In this document: positions 30,839-42,340 of the stretch, one piece after another
Position numbering within the stretch: position 1 is the stretch's first letter
How the letters are laid out: every line of letters begins with the position of its first letter
Source of the DNA: an uncultured Rhodobiaceae bacterium
Lineage (GTDB): Bacteria; Pseudomonadota; Alphaproteobacteria; Rhizobiales; TMED25
Direction: 5' to 3'
Assembly (NCBI GenBank): GCA_913030915.1
Contig: CAJWEW010000006.1
Span: 1-61,496, forward strand
Length of the DNA: 61,496 nt
Position numbers and translations under genes: made by a program
Notes under the pieces: model-generated
Told to the model about the DNA's origin: nothing
Seen by the model: only the letters and a program-made list of their open reading frames with translations
The model's database searches: none

Positions 30839-30919
30839 ATGAAGAACACACATATTATCAGAAATATGGATGAATATTGCTATAATTCTGGAATAGGCCG
30901 TGATCTATCAAATTTTTAA
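30839..30919 (+). CDS. Micro-ORF, 26 aa (MKNTHIIRNMDEYCYNSGIGRDLSNF)
   Basis: SD-like AGGGAG 8 nt upstream of ATG; not in ORF track because <60 aa. Confidence 0.3.
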   Translation: MKNTHIIRNMDEYCYNSGIGRDLSNF

Positions 30920-30989
30920 TGGATACACAAATAGAAGGAGTGCTTGATCTACTAACATCAAGATATACGAATATCATCTGCTACTGAGC

Positions 30990-31065
<76 letters not shown>

Positions 31066-31072
31066 AATATCA

Positions 31073-32602
31073 TTAATTTGATCGCTCTTTTGCGATAAGC
31101 AACCTATTCAATGCACTTATATATGCTCTTGCAGAGGCTACTAATGTGTCTGTGTCGGCTCCCCTACCAGTAAAAGATATACCTGCATCTTCCAGTCTTA
31201 CACTTACTTCAGCCTGTGCATCCGTGCCCTCTGTAACTGCTTGCACTTGGTATAATGGTAGTGATGCTCGATGAGGGAATATAGCTTTTATACAATTAAA
31301 AATCGCATCCACAGGCCCATCACCCGTTGATTTATTTTTCATTATTTTACCATCAACTTCCATCTCAAGCTCTGCACTTTGTGGTCCCTGCGTTCCTGCA
31401 TTTACGATAAGTGATTTAAATTTCAGTCTCTCGCTTGTACTTGAAATCTCATCATCAACAAGAGCCATAATATCCTCATCATAAATATTTTTCTTTTTGT
31501 CAGCTAGCGTCTTAAATCTATCAAATGCATCTTGAAATGCATTATCGCCAAGTTTATATCCAAGATCAGCTAATTTTTCTCTGAAAGCGTGCCGTCCTGA
31601 GTGTTTTCCCATTACAAGTGAAGACTCCTTAAGACCGATCGCTTCAGGGTTCATTATCTCGTATGTTTGGCTATTCTTCAGCATCCCATCTTGGTGAATA
31701 CCAGACTCATGCGCAAAGGCATTTTTTCCGACAATAGCTTTGTTGTACTGGACTGGAAAAGATGTAATTGCAGAGACCAGCTTTGAAGCTCGCAATATTT
31801 TTGTTGTATCAATTTTTGTTGTGTAGGGAAGTGCATCCGAACGCGTATTAATTGCCATAACAACCTCTTCCAGCGCTGCATTTCCTGCCCTTTCTCCAAG
31901 TCCATTTATGGTACATTCAATCTGTCTTGCACCAGCATCCACACCGGCTAAAGAATTGGCTACAGCAAGACCAAGGTCATTGTGACAATGTGTAGAAAAA
32001 ATAACTTCATCGGCGCCTGACACTTTTTCCCTCAGGGTTTTAATCAAGTTATTGAACTCATGAGGGATGGCATATCCGACTGTGTCAGGTATATTGATTG
32101 TTGTTGCACCATTCTTTATTGCTACCTCGCAGCACTTACACAAAAAATCGACTGAGGTTCTTGTTGCATCCATTCCTGACCACTCCACATCCTCAACATA
32201 GCTTCTTGCTTGCGCAACTGTTTTTTGTATGATTTCAAGTACTTCATCTTCATTTTTTTTCATTTGATGTTCAAGATGGATCGGGGATGTGGAGACAAAT
32301 GTATGAATTCTACCTCTTTTTGCTTTTTTTACAGCCTCACCAGCCCTGTCAATATCCTCTGGAATTGCCCTTGCAAGTCCTGCAATAATTGAATTTTGTG
32401 ATCTTTCAGCAATTTTTGATACAGCTTCAAAATCACCGTTTGAAGCAATCGGGAATCCAGCTTCGATTATATCAACACCCATATCATCTAATAATTCTGC
32501 AACCTGAATTTTCTCATCTAGTGTCATTGTAGCGCCAGGCGATTGCTCACCGTCACGTAGAGTTGTATCAAATATTCTTATATGGTTATCTTTGGAGCTC
32601 AT
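31073..32602 (-). CDS. leuA: 2-isopropylmalate synthase
   Basis: IRIFDTTLRDGEQSPGATM; STHCHNDLGLAVANSLAGVDAGARQIECTINGLGERAGNAALEEVVM. Confidence 0.97.
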   Translation of the reverse strand: MSSKDNHIRIFDTTLRDGEQSPGATMTLDEKIQVAELLDDMGVDIIEAGFPIASNGDFEAVSKIAERSQNSIIAGLARAIPEDIDRAGEAVKKAKRGRIHTFVSTSPIHLEHQMKKNEDEVLEIIQKTVAQARSYVEDVEWSGMDATRTSVDFLCKCCEVAIKNGATTINIPDTVGYAIPHEFNNLIKTLREKVSGADEVIFSTHCHNDLGLAVANSLAGVDAGARQIECTINGLGERAGNAALEEVVMAINTRSDALPYTTKIDTTKILRASKLVSAITSFPVQYNKAIVGKNAFAHESGIHQDGMLKNSQTYEIMNPEAIGLKESSLVMGKHSGRHAFREKLADLGYKLGDNAFQDAFDRFKTLADKKKNIYDEDIMALVDDEISSTSERLKFKSLIVNAGTQGPQSAELEMEVDGKIMKNKSTGDGPVDAIFNCIKAIFPHRASLPLYQVQAVTEGTDAQAEVSVRLEDAGISFTGRGADTDTLVASARAYISALNRLLIAKERSN

Positions 32603-32608
32603 CTACCC

Positions 32609-33643
<1,035 letters not shown>

Positions 33644-33684
33644 CTATATTGTTAAACTACTAAAATCTAAATTTTCTAATAATG

Positions 33685-34251
33685 CTAAGTGTTATCAGCT
33701 CCTCTTTTCAGCGCAGCTACGCCGGTTCTTGATACTTCCGTGAGCCCGACACTTGCCATTAAATTAATGAATCTATCAATTTCACGGGTTCTTCCAGTAA
33801 TTTGAAAAATGAAGCTATCGAGGCTTGCATCGACTGTCTGTGCGTCAAATGCTTCAGCCAATCTTAGAGCCTCAAGTCTCTTGTTCCCTGTACCCTTTAC
33901 CTTTATTAATGCCAGCTCTCTCTCAAGTGCTCCGTATTGTCCATAATCTGCAGTGAGATCTGACACTTTGTGGACAGAAACCAACCTATCAACTTGGACT
34001 TTTATTTTTTCAATAACACTTGGGGATCCTGAAGTCACGAGTGTAATTCTGGATAGTTGTTGTTTGCTTTCAGTTTCTGACACAGTAAGTGAGTCAATAT
34101 TAAAACCTCTTGCTGCAAAAAGACCAATGACTCTTGCTAAAACGCCAGGTTCATCGTCAACAATAATAGATAATGTATGTCTTTCATCATCTTCATTTAT
34201 TGAGATGATATCATAAGTTGAGGCTGGATTTTTCTTGTTCATTTTATTCAC
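33685..34251 (-). CDS. ilvN: Acetolactate synthase small subunit
   Basis: HTLSIIVDDEPGVLARVIGLFAARGFNIDSLTVSETE (ACT domain). Confidence 0.95.
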   Translation of the reverse strand: MNKMNKKNPASTYDIISINEDDERHTLSIIVDDEPGVLARVIGLFAARGFNIDSLTVSETESKQQLSRITLVTSGSPSVIEKIKVQVDRLVSVHKVSDLTADYGQYGALERELALIKVKGTGNKRLEALRLAEAFDAQTVDASLDSFIFQITGRTREIDRFINLMASVGLTEVSRTGVAALKRGADNT

Positions 34252-34266
34252 TCATAAGTTAATTTT

Positions 34267-36027
34267 TTAAACCATTATTTTTCCATCATCATCAATGGCA
34301 TTTGCCACTTCTTCATCAGACACATTCTCGCCAAGCAGCATATCATTATGAGCCTTACCAGATGGAATCATTGGGAAACAATTCTCAAGGTTTGCAACAA
34401 CACAGTCAAAAATAACAGGTCCGGGTGTATCGATCATCCTTGCAATTGCATCATCAAGATCAGCTGGCTTTTTCACACGGATGCCGGTTGCGCCATAGGC
34501 CTCCGCAAGCTTTACGAAATCTGGTAATGAGTCAGAGTAACTCTCAGATATTCGATTACCATGTAATAGTTGCTGCCATTGCCTGACCATTCCCATATAG
34601 CTGTTATTTAATATAAAGATTTTTGTATTAAGTTGATATTGAACGGCTGTTGAGAGCTCTTGAATATTCATTAATATAGATGCATCTCCAGCGATGTCTA
34701 TTACCAATGCATCCGGTTTTGCAACCTGCACACCATTTGCAGCTGGGAAGCCATAGCCCATAGTACCCAAACCTCCAGATGTTAGCCAGCGGTTTGGTTT
34801 ATCAAATTTATAAAATTGCGCTGCCCACATTTGATGTTGACCAACTTCAGTCGTGATGTATGTATCTTTATTTTTTGTTAACTCATATAATCTTTGGATT
34901 GCGTATTGAGGCATAATTACATCTGAATTTGGTTTATAACTTAAGCAATTTACTTTTTTCCACAACTCAATCTGTTTCCACCATTCATTGAATGATTGGA
35001 ATTTATTACTCCTCTTATCCATAATTTTAAGTGCTTCATTTAGGAATTTTCCGCAGTCAGCAATTATAGATATATCCACTTCTACATTTTTATTTATTGA
35101 CGTTGCGTCTATATCGATATGGACTTTTTTTGAATTTGGAGAAAACTCATCAATTTTTCCGGTGATTCTGTCATCAAACCTGGCGCCAATACATAACATT
35201 AGGTCACAATCATGCATCGCCATATTTGCTTCATAGGTACCATGCATACCCAACATACCCAACCAATTATCACCAGATCCTGGATAAGCCCCCAGACCCA
35301 TTAAAGTAGATGTAATTGGCATATTAGTCTTATGTACAAATTTTTGTAATAATTTTGATGCTTTTGGGCCAGAATTTATTATACCCCCACCGGAATAAAT
35401 AATTGGCCTCTTTGCCCTCTCCATAAGATCAACAACTCTAGCGACAGCTTTGTTATCAATTGTATTTGGGGGCGTGTATGTTTTATGGGTTGTTTTTGAT
35501 AAATCCTCATAATCACCCTCAGCGAACTGAATATCTTTTGGAATATCAACTAAAACTGGTCCCGGGCGACCTGATCTGGCAATGTAGAATGCCTCATGCA
35601 TAATGCGTGGTAAATCTTTTATATCTTTAACTAACCAATTATGCTTAGTGCATGCCCTTGTAATACCAACAGTATCGGCCTCCTGGAAAGCGTCAGTACC
35701 AATGAGATGTGTTGGAACCTGTCCGCTTATGCAGACTATCGGTATGGAGTCTAACAAGGCGTCTGTTAGCCCAGTTACCGCATTTGTAGCCCCAGGCCCC
35801 GAAGTCACAATAAGAACACCAACTTTACCAGTTGAGCGAGCATAACCCTCTGCAGCGTGTGATGCGCCCTGTTCATGACGGACAAGAATATGCTTCACAT
35901 CTTCCTGTTGAAAAATTGCGTCATAGATTGGGAGCACTGCTCCACCTGGATACCCAAAAACTGAATCAACACCCTGATCATGAAGTGTCTGAATTACCAT
36001 TTCTGCTCCTGTAATTTTTTTGCCCAT
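34267..36027 (-). CDS. ilvB: Acetolactate synthase large subunit
   Basis: GYPGGAVLPIYDAIFQQEDVKHILVRHEQGASHAAEGYARSTGKVGV; IDIAGDASILMNIQELSTAVQY. Confidence 0.96.
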   Translation of the reverse strand: MGKKITGAEMVIQTLHDQGVDSVFGYPGGAVLPIYDAIFQQEDVKHILVRHEQGASHAAEGYARSTGKVGVLIVTSGPGATNAVTGLTDALLDSIPIVCISGQVPTHLIGTDAFQEADTVGITRACTKHNWLVKDIKDLPRIMHEAFYIARSGRPGPVLVDIPKDIQFAEGDYEDLSKTTHKTYTPPNTIDNKAVARVVDLMERAKRPIIYSGGGIINSGPKASKLLQKFVHKTNMPITSTLMGLGAYPGSGDNWLGMLGMHGTYEANMAMHDCDLMLCIGARFDDRITGKIDEFSPNSKKVHIDIDATSINKNVEVDISIIADCGKFLNEALKIMDKRSNKFQSFNEWWKQIELWKKVNCLSYKPNSDVIMPQYAIQRLYELTKNKDTYITTEVGQHQMWAAQFYKFDKPNRWLTSGGLGTMGYGFPAANGVQVAKPDALVIDIAGDASILMNIQELSTAVQYQLNTKIFILNNSYMGMVRQWQQLLHGNRISESYSDSLPDFVKLAEAYGATGIRVKKPADLDDAIARMIDTPGPVIFDCVVANLENCFPMIPSGKAHNDMLLGENVSDEEVANAIDDDGKIMV

Positions 36028-36078
36028 TCTTATTTGCCTTTTTTAAAATAAACTTTCATAAAAAATATACCCAAAATT

Positions 36079-36100
36079 AAAAAAAGGGGCGTTTGCCCCT
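36079..36100 (-). terminator. Attenuator terminator of ilv leader
   Basis: On minus strand AGGGGC-AAAC-GCCCCT followed by T-run (TTTTTTTAA), about 50 nt upstream of ilvB start. Confidence 0.9.
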
Positions 36101-36106
36101 ATGAAA

Positions 36107-36146
36107 GTATCACCATCAAGAACCCCGGAAGGGACTCAGGTGATAC
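36107..36146 (-). promoter_or_regulatory. Attenuator pause/anti-antiterminator hairpin of ilv leader
   Basis: GTATCACC ... GGTGATAC perfect 8-bp inverted repeat enclosing GAGTCCC-TTCC-GGGGTTC; overlaps end of leader ORF. Confidence 0.82.
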
Positions 36147-36183
36147 AAAAGACGACCAGCAGATTTTTGTTTAAGTACATCAT
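36136..36183 (-). CDS. ilv operon leader peptide, MMYLNKNLLVVFCIT
   Basis: ATG ATG TAC TTA AAC AAA AAT CTG CTG GTC GTC TTT TGT ATC ACC TGA; six of 15 residues are Leu/Val/Ile; followed by pause hairpin and terminator. Confidence 0.88.
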   Translation of the reverse strand: MMYLNKNLLVVFCIT

Positions 36184-36247
36184 ATAATCCAAAAATATTA
36201 AATTTATACCACAATATATTTCATATAGAAAAATTAATCAATTTTTT

Positions 36248-37153
36248 TTATGAAAGTTTAGAAATTTGTTTTTCATCATCAATCCAGTCCCAATATACCA
36301 TTTTTTTGCGCGCCCATGTTATTTGCCTTTTTACATATTTTTTAGTTTGATTATTTATACTAGCCTCTGCTTGATCTTGATTAATTTTCCCATCAATTAA
36401 ATCCATAACTTCTCTTACACCAATTGCTTTCATTGATGGATATGCGGACGGGACTTTTAGGTTACGGAGATCACGAACCTCACTATACAGCTCTTCACTC
36501 GATAACATTTTTGCTGTTCTTTTTTCTATATTGTGATGAAGATAATCTTTCTTGGGGCAAAGATAGATAAATTTTGATTTTGATTTTTCTATGAGTCTAA
36601 TACCTTGCCTCTCTTTCCAATCCTGAATTGAAACACCAGTCTGCTCATAGACTTCAATAGCACGCAGGATCCTTGATTGATCATTTGGATTGATTTTTTT
36701 ATATGATTTTGGATCTATTTTTTTTAAATATTCATGAAGGTAATGTGTCTCATTTTCATCTTTAACTTTCAACCACTTGCTTCTTATTTGTTGTGAAATA
36801 TTTGGGATTTCCGCTATTTCACCCAATAATCCGGAGAAATATAATCCTGTCCCGCCGACAATTATTGGTAATATATTTATTTTCTCCAAAAAAATCAGTA
36901 ATCTCGCAATATCTTTTTGCCACTCACCAACTGAATATCTTATTTGAGGATTAACATAACCATACAAAAAGTGAGGAATTGTGTCTTGGGCTTTAGGGTT
37001 TGGTCGAGCAGTTATAATTGATAGTACATCGTATATTTGCATGGCATCTGCGTTGATTATCACTCCATCATACTTTTTTGCTAATCGAACTGCCAGATCT
37101 GACTTCCCAGAAGCTGTTGGACCTGAAATAAGAATTGAGCTATAATTTAACAT
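36248..37153 (-). CDS. miaA: tRNA dimethylallyltransferase
   Basis: ISGPTASGKSDLAVRLAKKYDGVIINADAMQIYDVLSIITARP. Confidence 0.96.
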   Translation of the reverse strand: MLNYSSILISGPTASGKSDLAVRLAKKYDGVIINADAMQIYDVLSIITARPNPKAQDTIPHFLYGYVNPQIRYSVGEWQKDIARLLIFLEKINILPIIVGGTGLYFSGLLGEIAEIPNISQQIRSKWLKVKDENETHYLHEYLKKIDPKSYKKINPNDQSRILRAIEVYEQTGVSIQDWKERQGIRLIEKSKSKFIYLCPKKDYLHHNIEKRTAKMLSSEELYSEVRDLRNLKVPSAYPSMKAIGVREVMDLIDGKINQDQAEASINNQTKKYVKRQITWARKKMVYWDWIDDEKQISKLS

Positions 37154-37176
37154 CTACCCTAATCTACATATAAAAA

Positions 37177-38055
37177 ATGAAAAAATTACTTACAATAGTA
37201 TCTAGTAAAGATAACAACATAACAACTGAAACCTTTAAAGCGATTCAGGATTTTCTGAAAGTTGATATCAAAAGTAAATGGCTCGCTAGTGAGAAAGCGT
37301 GTGAGATTTGTTTTAATTCAGATAAGACTGTCATGGTTGATGAATTGGTTGAGTATTTTAATATGCATTTGTATGATTGGGCTTACCAAAGTGCTCAAGA
37401 AAAGAATAAGCGTTTATTCATCTCCGATATGGACTCAACAATCATTAAACAAGAATGCATCGATGAGATTGCAGATCTTGCAAACCTGAAAGAAGAAGTT
37501 GAAGACATTACAAGAAAGGCAATGGGAGGGGAAATAGCATTTACTGAAGCATTAGAAAAAAGAGTTGGCTTGCTAAAGGGTATAAAATTAGAACTTCTTA
37601 ACGAGATTTTCCAAAAGATAGAATTTAATGATGGCGCAGAAAAATTACTAATAAATCTCAATAAGCAAAAAATAAAAACAATATTAGTTTCAGGGGGATT
37701 TACTTTTTTCACTGAAAAAATATCAGAAAAACTAAATTTTCAGGAAAATTATGCCAATACCTTGGAAGTGATTGATGGTATTCTCACGGGTAAGGTAATT
37801 CCACCAATAATTGACTCCATATCAAAAAAAAATATCCTCAAAAAGACTATTAACTCTCACAAACTCAAAAATACTGATGTTGTGGCTATAGGTGATGGAG
37901 CAAATGACTTAGAAATGATAAAGGAAGCTGGGCTAGGAATATCTTACAGAGGAAAACCAATATTAAAAGCAAATGCTAATGGGCAAATAGAGCACACTGG
38001 TCTGGACAGTTTATTATACTTTATAGGCTTATCAGAAGATAAGATAGTTGATTAA
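37177..38055 (+). CDS. serB: Phosphoserine phosphatase
   Basis: FISDMDSTIIKQECIDEIADLA; VAIGDGANDLEMIKEAGLGISYRGKP. Confidence 0.96.
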   Translation: MKKLLTIVSSKDNNITTETFKAIQDFLKVDIKSKWLASEKACEICFNSDKTVMVDELVEYFNMHLYDWAYQSAQEKNKRLFISDMDSTIIKQECIDEIADLANLKEEVEDITRKAMGGEIAFTEALEKRVGLLKGIKLELLNEIFQKIEFNDGAEKLLINLNKQKIKTILVSGGFTFFTEKISEKLNFQENYANTLEVIDGILTGKVIPPIIDSISKKNILKKTINSHKLKNTDVVAIGDGANDLEMIKEAGLGISYRGKPILKANANGQIEHTGLDSLLYFIGLSEDKIVD

Positions 38056-39518
38056 TCTATAGAAATATCTAACGGAAATACTCGTATCATATTCTTTCCA
38101 CGAACTACTTTTATCAGAAGTAAGTTTTTGTCAGCCTTTTTGTATTTATCTATGATACGAATAAATTGATTGACACTGTATAAATCTTGCTCATTAATCA
38201 CATTGATAACGTCACCCTCCTGCAAACCTCTTTTGAATGCATCAGATTGATCGTCTATCTGTGTCACAACAAGCCCCTTTTGGTTTGGAGCAAAATCATA
38301 TTTGGCCGATAATTCACTGCTTACATTACTCAAGGAAAAACCAAGATTTAAAATAGAAGTATTATCCGCATCAGTATTATCCATGTCGTCTGATGGCTCT
38401 ACAGGAACGAGACTGCCCTCATTTAATCTTTCGATCACAACGGATTTCTTTATCGCTTTATTTTTACGCCAAATTTCCACTTCAGCCCTTGTGCCAACCT
38501 TTGTTTCTGCTACAACTCTTGGCAGTTCTCTCATAGTATCGATTACGACACCATTAAAATTAAGAATAATATCACCAGATTTAATCCCAGCCCGCTTTGC
38601 AGGACCATCCTCATCAACGCTAACAACAAGTGCGCCACTTGCACCATTCATTCCGAGACTGGATGCTATATCTTCGGATACTTCCTGAATTCTCACACCT
38701 AACCACCCGCGCCTGGTTTCACCATATTCAATCAACTGCTCAATAACGGGAGTTGCTGTTTTTGAAGGTATTGCAAATCCAATTCCAACTGATCCGCCTG
38801 TAGTTGATATAATCGCGGAATTTATTCCGACCACCTTTCCGTTTGTATTAAATAATGGTCCACCACTATTCCCTCGGTTAATTGCAGCATCGGTTTGTAT
38901 AAAATTATCATATGGACCTGACCTAATATCTCTATTTTTTGCAGAGACTATACCAGCAGTTACTGTTCCACCCAATCCAAACGGGTTACCAATTGCCATT
39001 ACCCATTGTCCTACTTTCAGTTCATCTGAATTCCCAAATTCTAATGCAACCAAATTCTGCCCTTCAGCAGGAGTTACACGCAAGACAGCGATATCAGTTT
39101 TGGTATCCTTCCCTACAAGCTCGGCAGGTAGAATGACTCCATTTGAAAATATCACGTCAATTTCATTGGCATCAAGTATCACATGAGCATTTGTTATTAT
39201 TATACCCTGCTCATCAATTACAAAACCTGAACCGAGTGAACTTGCAGACTCAGGTCGTTGAGAATTTTTATTCTTTTCGTACCAATCTCGAAAAACATCA
39301 GGTATGTCCTCTGGATTTAACCCATCAAAAGGATCACTACTTTTCACGCTTTGTTTTGAGGATATATTGACAACTGAGTCTGCGTATTTTGACGCAATCT
39401 CAGAGAAATCTGGATATGTACTTGCGCGCAAAGGTGCTGCAAACACAATTACTCCAAATATAATTAATAAACCTAGTATTGATTTGATATTGTATGATTT
39501 TTGCATATTAACTTCCAA
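38052..39518 (-). CDS. degP: Do/DegP-family periplasmic serine protease with PDZ domains
   Basis: ITNAHVI, KTDIAVLRV, NRGNSGGPLFN triad; two PDZ-like regions. Confidence 0.93.
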   Translation of the reverse strand: MEVNMQKSYNIKSILGLLIIFGVIVFAAPLRASTYPDFSEIASKYADSVVNISSKQSVKSSDPFDGLNPEDIPDVFRDWYEKNKNSQRPESASSLGSGFVIDEQGIIITNAHVILDANEIDVIFSNGVILPAELVGKDTKTDIAVLRVTPAEGQNLVALEFGNSDELKVGQWVMAIGNPFGLGGTVTAGIVSAKNRDIRSGPYDNFIQTDAAINRGNSGGPLFNTNGKVVGINSAIISTTGGSVGIGFAIPSKTATPVIEQLIEYGETRRGWLGVRIQEVSEDIASSLGMNGASGALVVSVDEDGPAKRAGIKSGDIILNFNGVVIDTMRELPRVVAETKVGTRAEVEIWRKNKAIKKSVVIERLNEGSLVPVEPSDDMDNTDADNTSILNLGFSLSNVSSELSAKYDFAPNQKGLVVTQIDDQSDAFKRGLQEGDVINVINEQDLYSVNQFIRIIDKYKKADKNLLLIKVVRGKNMIRVFPLDISID

Positions 39519-39572
39519 GTTTTTTTTCTCTACTTCATCTATTTAGGAATAGATTTTGTCAAAATTATGTTT

Positions 39573-39758
39573 TTAAACCAACCATATTATTATTGAACCC
39601 AGTGCTACCATGACAAGACCAAAAATCCGAAGAGTATTTGTATCCATAGACATTACAGTTGCAAGCATCCGTTTTGTTTGCTCAGGAAAAAGGCCGTAAA
39701 TAGTACCCTCAAATAATAAGAATACCGCCACCGCCGTTATTAAAATATCCATTCTCAA
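39573..39758 (-). CDS. DUF2065 family membrane protein
   Basis: 61 aa, FEGTIYGLFPEQTKRMLATVMSM...RIFGLVMVALGSIIIWLV, adjacent to hflC. Confidence 0.8.
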   Translation of the reverse strand: MRMDILITAVAVFLLFEGTIYGLFPEQTKRMLATVMSMDTNTLRIFGLVMVALGSIIIWLV

Positions 39759-40630
39759 TCTGAGCCGAGAGGGTCTTTGAAATAATTGAAGAAATCAGTA
39801 TCAGGTGATATAACCAATCGTGTATCACCAGACTTCAAGCTTTCCTCGTACGCAACCATTGAGCGATAAAACTTGAAAAACTCTGGATCTTTGCCGTATG
39901 ATTCTGCATATATACTGTTTCGTTCAGCGTCACCTTCACCTCTCGTTATTTCTGAAATCTTATTAGCTTCAGCAATGATGATCTTTGCTTCCCTGTCTGC
40001 CACTGATGTTATGATTTTAGCTTGCTCTTGACCCCTTGCTCTGATGTCATTTGCTTCCTTGGTTCTTGCTGTTTGCATTCTCATGTACACAGCTTGACTG
40101 TTAGCCTCAGGTAAATCAGCTCTTCTAATTTTTACATCAACAATTGACATTCCAAGAGCCGCCGCTTCATTGTTCACCTGCTCCGTGATCTTTTTCATCA
40201 ATTCTGGTCGCTTATCCCTTACAATTTCCTCAAACGTTGCCGCGCCAAGTACCCTTCTAACAGCTGAGTTGAGGATTTGAGAAAGGCGAGCATTAGCTCT
40301 GGCTGATGTTTGGACTGATTGGTAGTACTTTAATGCGTCAGTTATTCGGTATCTTGAATATGCATCGACAACAAGCCTCTTCTGGTCAGAGGCAATAACT
40401 TCCTGTGATTCTGAGTCCAAGTCCAAAATCCTTTTATCAATGTATACCGCGTCATCAGCAATTGGCATTTTAAAATGTAATCCAGGATTTGTGACGATTC
40501 TAATTGCTTCACCAAATCGTAAAATCAATGCTTGTTGTGTTTGATGGACAGTGAACGCTGCACTAAAAAGGATCACTGCAGCAGCGAATAGTAGAACTAT
40601 TAAGCCTGTTATTCCAAGTTTTTTCATCAT
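39755..40630 (-). CDS. hflC: HflC (SPFH, FtsH modulator)
   Basis: FTVHQTQQALILRFGEAIRIVTNPGLHFKMPIADDAVYIDKRILDLD. Confidence 0.94.
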   Translation of the reverse strand: MMKKLGITGLIVLLFAAAVILFSAAFTVHQTQQALILRFGEAIRIVTNPGLHFKMPIADDAVYIDKRILDLDSESQEVIASDQKRLVVDAYSRYRITDALKYYQSVQTSARANARLSQILNSAVRRVLGAATFEEIVRDKRPELMKKITEQVNNEAAALGMSIVDVKIRRADLPEANSQAVYMRMQTARTKEANDIRARGQEQAKIITSVADREAKIIIAEANKISEITRGEGDAERNSIYAESYGKDPEFFKFYRSMVAYEESLKSGDTRLVISPDTDFFNYFKDPLGSD

Positions 40631-41730
40631 TGTGTTTCTCCATCATCCTGCCGTTTTTGTAATTGATCTAGGGGTAGATATGGTACAACATTTGAACTAT
40701 CACCACTCTGATCTATTATGATCTTATCCATTCCCCCATATACACGCTCGATTGTTTCAAGATACATCCTACCACGAGTAACTTCAGGTGCTTTTCTATA
40801 TTCTTCATAAATTGAGTTAAATCTTGATGCTTGACCTTCGGCATCCGCTATAACAGAGTTTTTGTATGCTTCAGCAGCTTCCATTAATTGTGCAGCTTCA
40901 CCGCGTGCTGCTGGGATTATCCTGTTTGAATATGCCTCAGCTTCATTTCTTAGCCGTTCTTGGTCAGCTCTTGCAGCCTGAACGTCTCTAAAAGCATCAA
41001 TAACTGCAGCTGGAGGATCAACCTTTTGTAATTGTACACGTCTGATAAGTATGCCTGCCCCATATTCATCTAGTGTACTCTGCATCAGATCTCTAACTGC
41101 CGTCTCATTGCTCTCTCTGCCTTGTGTTAGTATTTGTTCCAGATTTGAGTTTCCAATGACTTCTCTCATTGCACTTTCTGCGACAGCTTTGACTGTCGAC
41201 TCTTGATTTTCAATGTTAAATAAATAATCAGCGGCATCACTGATGACCCATTGAACTGAAAAATCAACATCAACAATGTTCTCATCGCCAGTGAGCATCA
41301 AGCTTTCTTCAGGCACATCACGGCCAACAGCACCTCTGCCTATAGACGCTTGATTAGAGGTTCTAATGCCAACTTCTACTTGGTTTTCACGAGTCACTTT
41401 GGGCTTTAGAACTGTCTCAATTGGGAAAGGTAAATGATAATGCAGCCCATCTGGAGTTGAGCGGATATACTCACCAAAGCGTAATACAATACCTTGCTCA
41501 TCTGGTTGAACTCGGTATATTCCTGTTGCCCCCCATATTGCTAGACCTATTAGAGCAATCAGTAGCCAATTTTTTTTGCTCACCTTACCATCCGGTGACT
41601 TTGGTGAAAAACTACCAAACCTAGATTTCAAATTCTTCAGCAGCTTATCTAAATCATTATTATCGAAATTGCCACCACCGCTTGGACCTCGTCCCCAAGG
41701 ACCATTATCATTGTTATTGTCCCATGACAT
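40627..41730 (-). CDS. hflK: HflK (SPFH, FtsH modulator)
   Basis: TGIYRVQPDEQGIVLRFGEYIRSTPDGLHYHLPFPIETV. Confidence 0.94.
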   Translation of the reverse strand: MSWDNNNDNGPWGRGPSGGGNFDNNDLDKLLKNLKSRFGSFSPKSPDGKVSKKNWLLIALIGLAIWGATGIYRVQPDEQGIVLRFGEYIRSTPDGLHYHLPFPIETVLKPKVTRENQVEVGIRTSNQASIGRGAVGRDVPEESLMLTGDENIVDVDFSVQWVISDAADYLFNIENQESTVKAVAESAMREVIGNSNLEQILTQGRESNETAVRDLMQSTLDEYGAGILIRRVQLQKVDPPAAVIDAFRDVQAARADQERLRNEAEAYSNRIIPAARGEAAQLMEAAEAYKNSVIADAEGQASRFNSIYEEYRKAPEVTRGRMYLETIERVYGGMDKIIIDQSGDSSNVVPYLPLDQLQKRQDDGETQ

Positions 41731-41830
41731 TATTTACTACCTTCTTGAGATTTTTAAAACACACTATTATAACATAGTTACTGTGTAAATTGTTTTAAAG
41801 GTTTTTGTACAAATTGAATAAAATTAATAT

Positions 41831-42340
41831 TTACTTGCTAATTCTGGTCAAAACGACAAAGGAATATGACAGGTCTGTAGTTTCATTAGCATGATAATCA
41901 CGCGAAATTTCTTTCCAATTTGATATATCCAACATATCAAATACCGCATCGCCATCAAAATCAGCGTGAACTTCAGTAATGTATGCCTTATCTGCGAAAT
42001 TTATAGCTTGTTTGTATACTTCAGCGCCACCAATTATATAAATGTCACTACTTCCATTTTTTTCTGCAAAATTACTTGCTTCTTTCAAAGCCGCTTGAAA
42101 ATCAAATACCACAGCGCAATCAGCGTTGTTATATTCACTATTTCTAGTAATAATTATATTGTGCCGACCGGGTAGTGGTCTGCCTATGGACTCAAAAGTT
42201 TTTCGTCCCATAATTATAGGACTTCCATAAGTAAGTTCTTTAAAATATTTTAGATCAGCTGGTATGTGCCAGGGCAGTTTCCCATCTTTACCAATCACAT
42301 AATTTGATGCATGTGCAACTATAATTGATATCGAGATCAT
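41831..42340 (-). CDS. folA: Dihydrofolate reductase
   Basis: [54 protein letters not shown]. Confidence 0.96.
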   Translation of the reverse strand: MISISIIVAHASNYVIGKDGKLPWHIPADLKYFKELTYGSPIIMGRKTFESIGRPLPGRHNIIITRNSEYNNADCAVVFDFQAALKEASNFAEKNGSSDIYIIGGAEVYKQAINFADKAYITEVHADFDGDAVFDMLDISNWKEISRDYHANETTDLSYSFVVLTRISK

